Shown: in pieces, positions 43,790-52,900 of the stretch
Layout: every line of letters begins with the position of its first letter
Position numbering within the stretch: the first letter of the stretch is position 1
Assembly (NCBI GenBank): GCA_022606495.2
Contig: JAHDVE020006326.1
Coordinates: 62,001 to 126,000, forward strand
Direction of reading: 5' to 3'
Origin: Halesus radiatus
Taxonomy: Eukaryota > Arthropoda > Insecta > Trichoptera > Limnephilidae
Length of the DNA stretch: 64,000 nt
Program-made: the position numbers and the translations under genes
Notes under the pieces: generated by a model
The model's input: the letters and a program-made list of their open reading frames with translations, nothing else
Databases searched by the model: none
What the model was told of the DNA's origin: nothing

Positions 43790-43861
43790 TGTCGCCGGCA
43801 GGACTCGAACCAGCACCCTTCTAATATCCGGTCAGATGCTCTACCGTTGAGCTACGTCGGC
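43790..43861 (-). repeat. tRNA-like sequence, copy D
   Basis: Same unit, with CAGCACCC for CGCACCC-type and ATATCC for ATGTCC changes in the arms. It is followed on the right by the CTCTCATACT/GTCGAGAC module and then, inverted, by copy E. D and E form a long palindrome centred near 44,010. Confidence 0.7.
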
Positions 43862-44160
43862 TTATCGCAAACCCGTCAAGTTAATCAATATATACTAGTG
43901 TTCCATTCAATAATTACTGTTTTTTTTATTATATTTTCACCTGTAAACAACCAACTTTATAAGTATGAGAGAGGCTTGTAACGGCTAAATCCCTCAAATA
44001 GATGGCGTCGAGACAAATTATGTCTACATTTTATTGGTGAAAATTGCTTTCCTCTCTCATACTTATAAAGTTGGTTGTTTACAGGTGAAAATATAATAAA
44101 AACAGTAATTGTTGAATGGAACACTAGTATATATTGATTAACTTGGCGGGTTTGCGATAA

Positions 44161-44231
44161 GCCGACGTAGCTCAACGGTAGAGCATCTGACCGGACATTA
44201 GAAGGTGCGGGTTCGAGTCCTGCCGGCGACA
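44161..44231 (+). repeat. tRNA-like sequence, copy E
   Basis: 71 nt, one G shorter in the variable loop than copy A, otherwise nearly identical. The shared left flank is AACTTGGCGGGTTTGCGATA; the right flank is ATTTATCTTTGCTCGGAAGG. Minus-strand translation of this unit gives a peptide containing SPAGLEPAPSNVRSDALPLS, a well-known spurious 'protein' produced by antisense tRNA-like repeats. Confidence 0.7.
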
Positions 44232-44334
44232 TTTATCTTTGCTCGGAAGGTTTTTTCAATTTGGATGAGTGTTTTAGATTAATAATTATTGTTTATAAAA
44301 ATAATAAATAAAAAATAAATTAAAATAAATATAT

Positions 44335-46535
44335 ACTAAATTTGTAACAAATTATTTTAAAAAGAGATTTATTTGTATAAAACACTTATTTTAGATAAGT
44401 ATAAATATACGGTGTTTGAGAAAGTCTAAATGGAGGTTTTTTTATAATGGATAGTAGGAGCTTCAAACCCCAAGATTTATAGTACAGACCTTTTAACCCA
44501 TTCCGTCCGAGCGGTGCCAATTTATCTCTGCTATCTTACATCAATAAATTCAAGACAAGTTTGCACAAAAATTAATTCATTTGCTGTGGTCAGTTTTAGT
44601 CGAAATAACTTCAGGTGGGGATGGATTAACTAGCAAAACTTACACATAAAAAAAAACTTAATATCTTTTACAGCTCAAACATGGTATTTATACTATTATA
44701 AAATAGTATAATACCATTTTGTCATTATACTATTATAATAGTATAATACCATTTTGTCATTTTTTTTCTCTACAGCTCGACCCTGCTTTAGCGATGGTGA
44801 CTCTGGGCCTAGTTATTATGATTTACAAGGTGTAACAAGACGTAGCTCACAGACTTTAACCAGGGATTCCTGAGCTTATGCTTTGTTACCTTTTTGGTCT
44901 CCGGTAACATCTTTTCAATTAAAAACAAAGATATATAAATACTTTTCTGCACAATTTTTTTCACCAGCCTCTTGTGTCTGGCTTTAATTATAGGCCTCTT
45001 TGAAACGTGTCCAGCTTTATTAATATTGTGTGCTCATCTACCCTAAGCTGGCAGTTCTCATGGGGGGTCTTCAGCCCATCTCATTAGTCGGCCACCTTTA
45101 TTTCTCTTTTTTAACCGAGGTTATTATTGAATCATTTTAATTTCAGCTAAACAACGTTTAATGAGAATTTACTGTTTTCAAGTAATATTTGTACAGCACC
45201 CTTGAGGTGATTTTTCACAGAAACGGCACTATACAAGTCATCCAATTATTATTATTAAACAATAAAAACATCAATTTGCTGTAAAGTTTTCTTCCAGTAA
45301 CTGGATATTTCTGTACTGATTGATGTGATTAGTGTATCCTGCAGGTGCCACTGTATGACAGAAGAGTTATTTTTCTTTGTCCATCATTTAGTATGATATT
45401 AAAATGCGAGGTTGGAACAGAATTATGATGGTAAACAATGTTCCTAGTGTTTATTTAGGTGACATAATAAAACTAGGATTGTTAATTTACGTTTCTTAAG
45501 TAACTACTTGCAATCTTGAGCATTTAATGAGTAGGCAGTGCCATAATGCACAATGTCTCCACCTTGTCTAATGTCAAGGTCACTTGAAACATAGTTTTCA
45601 AACATGTTTTGGCGAGAATATTGATTTCAAAATCATTATTCATCACTAGGCGAAAGGTTCCTCTTGCTTGCAATTTCTTATGTACATTTTTAGTTTAAAA
45701 TCTAATCATATTTTTGATGTTCTTATTTCATTTTTAAGAGGGGTTCAGCGCTATTTTAATCGGCACATGAAAATAAATTCATCTTTCTCAATAGGCACAT
45801 ATTTCACCTGCTACAATAATATCAGGGTAGCGGTATCACCACATATTATTATTCTGACACTCCATTAGCGACATGATAACTTTTGTAGTCTTAGGTTTTA
45901 TGTTCATTATTTGGTGCTGGCGGAGAAACAAGCCATGACACTTTATCAGTCCATTTCCCACTAAATAAGCTGGGAACGTTCCCATTTGTACAACCTTGTA
46001 ATGATATGCACTCGGCAGTAGACTTTTTGTTTAATAATTTCATGGAAACTCTTTCTCAATTGTATGCTTTATTAGCCCATTTTAGTATCTTTCTTTATAA
46101 TGTTAGGAATCATCGCAAAACCCTAGATATTTTTTTATAACTTGTCTAGTTAAATCAAATACCGAAGAAATATAATAATATGCGCCAGCTTCTGACATTT
46201 ACCATACATTGAAATGGCAACATGCTATACCACCACAGCGTCCCCGGCGGTGCGAGTTTGCGAAATTGGGTTTTACCATATATTTTAATAGATATTCCGT
46301 GAAATATTTTCTAAATAAATTATAGAATTGGAATAATCATTAAAAATATTAGGTGACCCATATATGATTTTACGCCTGTTTTCCTCTTGCATATGTATAG
46401 GATTGTATTAACATTTAAAGTCTCGCTTCTCCCATACTATCTAAATTGTTTACAAAGAAAATAAAATATTTTTTATAATGATAATATATATAGTCTGGGC
46501 GCTATAGCTCGTGGCGCTAGAGGCGGTAGTGTTTT
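44335..46535. other. Intergenic with small repeats
   Basis: No gene. 44691-44765 holds a two-copy direct repeat of ATACTATTATA...AATACCATTTTGTCAT. 45190-45262 is a LINE 3' tail in sense orientation (listed separately). The rest is unassigned. Confidence 0.45.
45190..45262 (+). repeat. LINE 3' tail (solo)
   Basis: GTACAGCACCCTTGAGGTGA, TTTTTCACAGAAACGGCACT and a terminal (ATT)n match the 3' end of the CR1/L2-like element at 1846-2284, here on the plus strand. No coding part remains: an extremely 5'-truncated insertion. Confidence 0.6.
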
Positions 46536-46539
46536 GAAT

Positions 46540-46968
46540 ACTACATGGTTTAAGTTGGAGTCTATGTATCGACATTAATTACGATAGATGTAAAACCATT
46601 TGAATAGTTACTTCTACATGGTTTAAGTTGGAGTCTATTTATCGACATTAATTACGATAGATGTAAAACCATTTGAATAGTTACTTATACACAGTTTAAG
46701 TTGGAGTCTATTTATCGACATTAATTACGATAGATGTAAAACCATTTGAATAGTTACTTATACACAGTTTAAGTTGGAGTCTATTTATCGACATTAATTA
46801 CGATAGATGTAAAACCATTTGAATAGTTACTTATACACAGTTTAAGTTGGAGTCTATTTATCGACATTAATTACGATAGATGTAAAACCATTTGAATAGT
46901 TACTTATACACGGTTTAAGTTGGAGTCTATTTATCGACATTCCTTACAATAGATGTAAAACCATTATT
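46540..46968. repeat. 73-bp tandem array, 6 units
   Basis: TAAGTTGGAG recurs at 46551, 46624, 46697, 46770, 46843 and 46916, a constant 73-bp step. Each unit contains the interrupted palindrome ATCGACATTAATTACGAT, and ATGGTTT/AAACCAT (or CAGTTT variants) flank it, so every unit could form a hairpin. The last unit is slightly diverged (ATTCCTTACAAT). Confidence 0.92.
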
Positions 46969-47760
46969 GTATGGTTCATCAAATTTAACAATTACAGCAC
47001 AGACTAACAGCCGGCAGCCTTCATGATTTATGAAGTATAGAAGTCTGTGCTGATATTTTTGCCCTGCTAAAAGAATAATGCCCGCAGACAATTCCGTTGA
47101 TCATTACTCTACGGAGGCTGTCCAGTAAGCTAGAATGCTTTTGAACAGGCCAACAATGTGTAGTCTGTTTTATCATTGATCCAATTATCTCCTTGGTCTT
47201 TCGAAATTTTCCCGGTTGTCGAGAGCTTTTCTCATTTACCTCTGTTCTGGTGCGTATGATCATCTCTTTTTTTGTTTTTAAATTTAGTTTCAATATATAT
47301 CTTTTTTCTTATTACATAATGATGAATTACTAGGCTAATAAGACAATTTAAAATGTTTTTCTTAGTCTCCCTCACTAGGGGTTTCTGCGCCGAGGCAGAC
47401 TAGGTTGAATTATTAATTATTTAAAAACTGATGGGTTTTACCTCCTACGACGTGTTCTTCAAAATGCTGAATAACTCCTCCTCTTTGATTTATTTGAGCC
47501 AGGTTTTGATTTATCATAAACGTTTTATGAAAAATGTTTGCTATTTGTATTAAAGCCTGAATAAAGTTGGGAAAGGTTCCCCTCCAAATGCAGCCATCTT
47601 TGTTTTGAAGTAATTTGTAATAATTTGCCTGGTCCTGTGTTGGGTCCTTGAGAAAGTTCCTCTGTCTAATGCATATAAACCAAGTATGTGTTGATTAGTC
47701 AATATAAAATATTTAATATTTATATTTTTGCAACTGTTAAATACATGGTGGAGTTCCATT
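46969..47760. other. No gene recognised
   Basis: The minus-strand frame 47021-47293 is Lys/Arg/Thr-rich but matches nothing I know. No repeat was seen. Confidence 0.4.
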
Positions 47761-47761
47761 G

Positions 47762-48366
47762 TAATGGACACTTTTTAACTTTATTCCATTTTTATTTTTG
47801 ACCGTGACTGGTTTCAGCCTGTGACGGCTATCTTCAGACTGGTACAATTAATGCTTAAACTATGGTTTATGTACAATGTTGGGTGTCAGGGGTAAAAAAA
47901 CCATGATTTTACTTAGATTATATTTTTCACTATTGTTATAGCATGATTTTTACAAAACTTGACTTATTTGCTACATTTGAATTTATTCATGATTTTACTT
48001 TATATATCAATCTGGTTTCAAAAATCATTTTTAACAGGGGTTTCAGTTGTTTTTATTGTAAAGATGATTTTATATCATTTACATAATAAAAGGTTGGTCA
48101 ATACTGATCGATAATGAGTTTATTCTAGGATTTTCCCATCTTAGTTGTAATATCAAGGTTAACAACAGGATTTTCAGTAATTGGGTTAGTACCAGCATTA
48201 TTATATATTCACAATGGTTTCATAATAATTATCTTTAGGGTGCACTTCTAGGAAATAGTTATGTATATAATTTTATTGTTACGATCTATTTTAAAAGATA
48301 GCCGTCGCAGCTTGAAACCGGTCACGGTCAAAAATAAATGTGGAATAAAGTTAAAAAGTGTCCTTT
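47762..48366. repeat. Foldback element with hammerhead-like ends, family B
   Basis: Ends are inverted: the left end (about 47765-47845, read on the minus strand) and the right end (about 48295-48366, plus strand) both run GATAGCCGTC(A/G)CAG, (G)CTTGAAACC or GGCTGAAACC, (A/G)GTCACGGTCAAAAATAAA, then GGAATAAAGTTAAAAAGTGT. The left end has CTGAAGA, a 4-bp hairpin (AGCC/GGCT), GAAA and a CC...GG stem followed by TC: a near-complete hammerhead core with its cleavage position. The right end keeps the GAAA half only. The interior is AT-rich without coding capacity. The layout resembles Penelope-like terminal repeats. Confidence 0.55.
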
Positions 48367-48571
48367 ATTTAACCATAAAATATTTATGTACAAGAGAAAT
48401 AAAACAAAATTCCACAAAAAAAAATAAAAATCCCCAACTAACCGTGTGTGTGTTTATAGTTGTACTCTTTGCGGCTCACGAACAATTTTAACATTGATAA
48501 ATTGGCTCCTTTGTTAAAAGGTTGTGCATAACAATAATACACATATTTTATTATGAAAAATATTTGTATAA

Positions 48572-48690
48572 ACAACTTAATAGCTCAGTGGATTTCGGGT
48601 GGGAACCCAGGCGTCGTGACTTTAATTATTCATAGCTATGTCTGCCATCATTGCACAAGCAACATTTTCCGCGTAAAATGACGGGAGTTT
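48572..48690 (+). repeat. Dispersed SINE-like repeat, copy 2
   Basis: TTAATAGCTCAGTGGATT resembles a pol III A box. ATCATTGCACAAGCAACATT and TTCCGCG follow at 48651-48672, the core shared with 9612-9735 and 52470-52530. Confidence 0.4.
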
Positions 48691-48811
48691 TTTTTTACAA
48701 ATATTTTCAGTTTATTTGTAACATGCGAATTTTTCTCTTCCCGTAATTTTTTTTTTCAACCAATTTCCATTGTTTAATGTAAATTTGAATATTTCCTATA
48801 TTTTTTTTATA

Positions 48812-49045
48812 CTGCACACGGGGTCCCAACTGCTCGCTGCTAAACAGAGTCAGTGAGACTATAGCATCTCCAATTTGGGTATCTTGTGAGGCTGAAGTGT
48901 ATGGGAAGGGGAAGGAGATATGATGGTACCCGGCTATTGAGATATGGTTACCACATACGGTTAAAGTGATTTCAACCAATGTTTCATTTCTGAATGGTGG
49001 CCTTTCACCAGGGCGATACTGAGAGTATCTAGTGTCTACCGCAAG
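48812..49045 (+). repeat. Dispersed repeat family X, copy 1
   Basis: Shares GTCCCAACTGCT, CAGTGAGACTATAGCAT, TGTGAGGCTGAAG, GGGAAGGGGAAGGAGA, TTTCATTTCTGAATGGTG and CACCAGGGCGATACTGAGAG with 49391-49645 and 56683-56870. It is followed at ~49075 by AAATAACACATTTTAATT, which also follows copy 3. No coding frame is conserved between copies. Confidence 0.7.
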
Positions 49046-49390
49046 TATGCTACGTATTATTTTATATAAATTGAAATGTGAAATAACACATTTTAATTTG
49101 ATTACCAATTCTATACCTAATTTTTATCTCATCTTTTTTGCCGCATCTGTGTGCCTTCTGTCTCGAAGGAAACATTTATTCAATCCGGTGACATAAGAAC
49201 ATTGTTTTCGTGCGATACGATTTCACAATCGATGTTTTAAAAATGAATATAAATTCATTGCATAAAATTTCCACAAATCAAACAAAATTTGACCCTTTTC
49301 ACTTACGTGTTTGTTGCACGTTGTGATAAGTCCGCATAAATAATGCTGGCTTTCAACAGATTTCTACGAGAGGTTATTTTTTTTATATGA

Positions 49391-49645
49391 ATACCGCACA
49401 AGAGTCCCAAACTGCTTCCAACCGTCTGGAACCAGTGAGACTATGGCATTCCCAATTGGAGAATGTTGTGAGGCTGAAAGTAATGGGGAGGGGAAGGAGA
49501 AGGGTAAGAGGAAGAGGAAGGCGGGGAAAGGGGGAAATACCTGGTTATTCAGATCTGGTCACCAAACACGGCTAAAAGCCATTTCAAACAACGTTTCAAT
49601 TCTGAATGGTGATCTTTCGCCAGGGCGATACTAAGAGTATCTTCC
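49391..49645 (+). repeat. Dispersed repeat family X, copy 2
   Basis: Contains AGTCCCAAACTGCTTCCAAC, GTCTGGAACCAGTGAGACTA, a purine-rich insert (GGGTAAGAGGAAGAGGAAGG) absent from the other copies, and GGGCGATACTAAGAGTATCT. It lies 350 bases after copy 1 in the same orientation. Confidence 0.7.
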
Positions 49646-49939
49646 ACTCTGATTGATAGTCCCCTAAACGACAAACAGATGATAGATGCTTGTAGTTTTT
49701 GTAAAGTCGCGTTTTTCATATATCGTGGAAGTGGTAGAATTTAAATTTTGGCGAAAATGAAAAAAACGGATAAAATCATAGTCTGTCGCTGCTTTGGAAG
49801 ACTTTTCGCCATCGATTGGCACGGTTCACACCTGGGTTACCGATTTGATGAAGAGAAGAAAAAAAATAAAAAAACGACATGAAGGTGAAAAGACTTGTCA
49901 TGTGACAAGTGTTCCCTTTGTTCTCAAATCTTAAAAAAT
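49646..49939. other. No gene recognised
   Basis: No supported feature in this short stretch. Confidence 0.4.
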
Positions 49940-49962
49940 GGTTAGGTTAGGTTAGGTTAGGT
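49940..49962. repeat. Interstitial (TTAGG)4
   Basis: Four and a fraction units of GGTTA. TTAGG is the canonical insect telomere repeat; a run this short is an interstitial microsatellite and not a chromosome end. Confidence 0.85.
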
Positions 49963-50735
49963 GGAAGAAATTTTCTAACATATAAGAAGTCATTGATTCT
50001 GTAATTGGCTGCTTTGATGAGTTTCAGCAGTCGTTCCACCAAAATGGTATAATGCCACTCGAGAAGGTTTGGACGAAATGTGTCGAGGTAAAAAAAGTAC
50101 AACCATTTCATGCCAAAAGGTTTTCCTACTTCACCTATACACTATCACCTGACCCACCTTTTTATCATATTATTTATTTTTCAATGTAGCGATAGTTTTC
50201 GCTCTTTTGCGTTACGCGTGCTCCCCGAAAACATTATCTTAGGAATGCATAATATGTAATTATACCCATTTAATCTCTTTCGTGATGAAAATTAGGTTAA
50301 GAAATAGAAAAGAATAATATTACCAAAATAAAAAGTTTACGTGAAATGATGATCATTGGTTGCTCAATTATCCGAAATCCTCCCGCTCCTGGATACAAGA
50401 TTACCGTTGGATTGGGATGAATCCATTAGATAATAGCGACTTGTTACTATTCTCATTGTTTTGTACCTTATCGTAGGTCAATGTTTGAAACTTTTTATTT
50501 GGCCACTTCTCTTGTGAACAGTTAACTCGATCGATTCTCACTGTTCCAACCAACTCGAGCTCCATCCAATACGCCAGTCGGCTAAGCTGGATACTCTAGC
50601 TATTGTTATTTTAATACCAAATTGTGTACAGTATTAAATTAAAGCAAAATGAGTGATTTGATCATTTGTGCTAGAACTCGTAATGACAGTTATTGAGTTT
50701 AATCACAACAATAATAAATAGATTCTGTAGTGCGG
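49963..50735. other. No gene recognised
   Basis: AT-rich sequence without a supported feature. Confidence 0.4.
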
Positions 50736-50900
50736 TACTGCGCATGTGCGCGCTGTGACGGAGGGCGGCGGCGGCGGCGGGGGCGGGGGCGGGGGCGGCG
50801 ACGGCCGCTCCGCTCCTTCCAAGTTCCAAGTTCCAACCCAGAATAGGCCCCACACTGCGCCGCCGCACATCTCTGCTGTGATCGCTCTTTACTCAACCGA
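50736..50900. promoter_or_regulatory. GC-rich island with NRF1-like motif and GGC run
   Basis: TGCGCATGTGCGC (50739-50751) is one base from the palindromic NRF1 site. A (GGC/GGGGGC)n run follows at 50763-50800, and CAAGTTCCAAGTTCCAA is a short direct repeat after it. CpG density is far above the surroundings. It is a plausible promoter for a plus-strand transcript (upSET is the next gene) or a minus-strand one. The poly-Gly frame 50746-51042 across it is probably not a protein. Confidence 0.3.
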
Positions 50901-51419
50901 CACCAGGATTGTTATATCATTAAAACGTATCGATATTACTTTTGTTTTTCTAGAAAACAATTCTGTTTCACGTCATTCGCCTTTACTGCAAGTTCAGTCG
51001 TCAACTCAATCGTCACTGGGGCTCCAAACTAGGACACAATAGTTGCTAAATCTATGTGAATGTGAATAGACCTTTATATTCCCAAATGGCAATGGTTACC
51101 TGTCCGTGCGAATGAAGATCTTCGGTTCCATCACCGTTCATTCTCGATTATAGTAATCTGTTTGAACGTTAAAACCTTTGTCCTGCTTTAGATTAATTTT
51201 GTCATTGGAAAGTATGTATGGCTTCTCCATATTTTGAACAAAAATATCTCCTGCCAAAAATGATACCCTTCGCTTGACTTTTTCATCGAGCTCGATGCGT
51301 TTTATTTTTGCCATGTTGTAGATGTTTCAACTGGTAATATTTTGTACATACACTCGTGGTAACTTGTCACGAAAACTAATTATCCAAATATATGTTATGA
51401 ATAATATATTGAAATAAAA

Positions 51420-51770
51420 GATGAGTCTGGTGTAGTAACGTAGTAGTCGGGCGCTGAGACCCGAATGGTGACCCTATCGCGAGCCAATGAAATATCGCGC
51501 TCCGTTGTGCGTTAGGTACTCGCTGACTATGACTAGTCTAGTAGCTTCAGCTAGTAATGTAGTGGTAGGTACTGTACAGTGTACTGTAGCAGCGGGTACT
51601 CGTTATAAACTGGCTGATGGTTGGTGTCGGTGTGCACCGTAGCCAGTAGCCAGTGTAGCCACGCTGCCTCAGTGCCTCGCTGGCTGACATTTTCCAATCA
51701 GCTCGCGCAGAGATGGCAAATGGCGAAGGATTGATTGTTCTGTACTCTATGCCTAGCTGCCTGGCCCTGC
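51420..51770. promoter_or_regulatory. CpG-richer stretch with CCAAT boxes
   Basis: GCGAGCCAATGAAATATCGC (51480s) and TTTTCCAATCAGCTCGCGCA (51690s) are CCAAT-box contexts in a locally CpG-rich zone with GTACTGTACAGTGTACTGTA. A short ATG frame (MANGEGLIVLY...) begins near 51713 in a fair start context but stops after 21 codons. It may mark another start region of a long transcript. Weak evidence. Confidence 0.22.
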
Positions 51771-52094
51771 ACCATTAAACCCAACTACTTTCTACTTCCA
51801 TCGCCGAGTCAGAGAAAGCTTCGTTTTTTTACCTCTGATTCCGCGTCATGACACGGGCGCATTGCACTACATTTTGCTTTATCCTGCACCGATCAATTGC
51901 ATATTAGATTAATTCTACCATAGTATTGCTATGCGAGTTCATCAAAATGAAAAATGTTCGGTTTCCCAAAGATTGGATATTTTCTGCTGATAACGTACCA
52001 CCGGATAATGAAAATACATTTTGGGCAATAAGTAAACAATTAGGCTATTAATATTATTTGTTGTATTTCTCGGGCATTATTAACTATGTAACAA

Positions 52095-52290
52095 TTTCTA
52101 GACGTTTTATTTTGAAGAGTTTTATGTAGGTTCATTTTTTTACTTAATTTTATTTATTTGCTACCGGTTTCGACTCATTCGTGTCATTCACTCTGCGTTC
52201 TTAAAACTCGCTTCAATTATACATAACAAATAAATAAAATTAAGTAACAAATTTACACTGTGGATAAAACTCTTCAAAACAAAATGTTAA
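52095..52290. repeat. Foldback element, ~60-bp arms, family C
   Basis: The left arm (TTTTGAAGAGTTTTATGTAG, then TTACTTAATTTTATTTATTT) and the right arm (its reverse complement, with a CACTGTGG/CTACATAA difference) enclose ~65 bases. The inner part, read on the minus strand, has GACACGAATGAGTCGAAACC then GGTAGC. This resembles the stem II, GAAA and ACCGGT half of a hammerhead core; the first half (GTGAATGA) is degraded. Confidence 0.55.
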
Positions 52291-52469
52291 TATTATGCCT
52301 ATAAAAGATATGCAATTAAAATTGCAGTGATCGTGGAACATTTTTCTATATTCAAATAAACCTTATTGCTTGTTCTATTCGAAATATAATTTTTTTTTTC
52401 AGACGGTATAATCATTTTTTTTATACAAGATGAAGCTTACGAATAACCTAAAACTATTTGAAAATCTAC

Positions 52470-52570
52470 CACCATCACAGTAAGCGGAAAATGTTGCTTG
52501 TGTCGTGATGGAGGACTCAGCCAGCCGAGGAATTGCCAAGACGCGATGCCAACTCAGCCACTGTGATGTG
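52470..52570 (-). repeat. Dispersed SINE-like repeat, copy 3
   Basis: On the minus strand: GTGGCTGAGTTGGCATCG (A-box-like), GAGTCCTCCATCACGACACA, AGCAACATTTTCCGCTTACT and GTGATGGTGGTAGATTT. The second half matches copy 1 at 9660-9725 closely. Confidence 0.45.
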
Positions 52571-52900
52571 TCGCACATCTGTAGCGTCTCATCGGCTGCA
52601 TTTTCCTAGAGCGATCGCGGCCTCCCGCTGTCTCCCACCAGCATGGGCCTGCAGCACGAGCCTGCCTTCTGCGCTCTGGAGCCTCGCGTGCCTCCGACAG
52701 ATTGATTGTGGGTCCATTGCTACTACAGCTCCACACGGTGACGGTGTTTGCATGATGTCCGTGTTCCCATGTGTTGGTTGTGATAACGAGAACGAGAGGA
52801 TGGGGCGGGCAGGGGAGTTCCACTTCCTGTCAGAACGAGACTACCGACTGACGACGTCCACTAAAACAATACGTTCGTCTACAGTCCATTGATCATCAGT
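52571..52900. other. GC-richer block, open on both strands, unassigned
   Basis: The plus frame 52533-52892 and the minus frame 52554-52823 are both open through a stretch richer in G+C than its flanks. Neither shows a domain and the plus one starts inside a SINE-like repeat. Low AT content lengthens open frames by chance; I do not call a gene. Confidence 0.35.

Noticed and set aside
43957..44232. 91-codon minus frame starting MSPAGLEPAPS
   Set aside because: Translation of the antisense of a tRNA-like repeat; peptides of this type are recurrent database artefacts.
49940..49962. Telomere end
   Set aside because: Only four TTAGG units, embedded in ordinary sequence.
50746..51042. 98-codon poly-Gly open frame
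   Set aside because: The glycine run is a GGC microsatellite in a GC island; the rest of the frame has no recognisable protein character.
52533..52892. 119-codon plus frame (with an 89-codon minus frame across it)
   Set aside because: Both strands are open through a GC-richer patch and the plus frame starts inside a SINE-like repeat; no domain on either strand.
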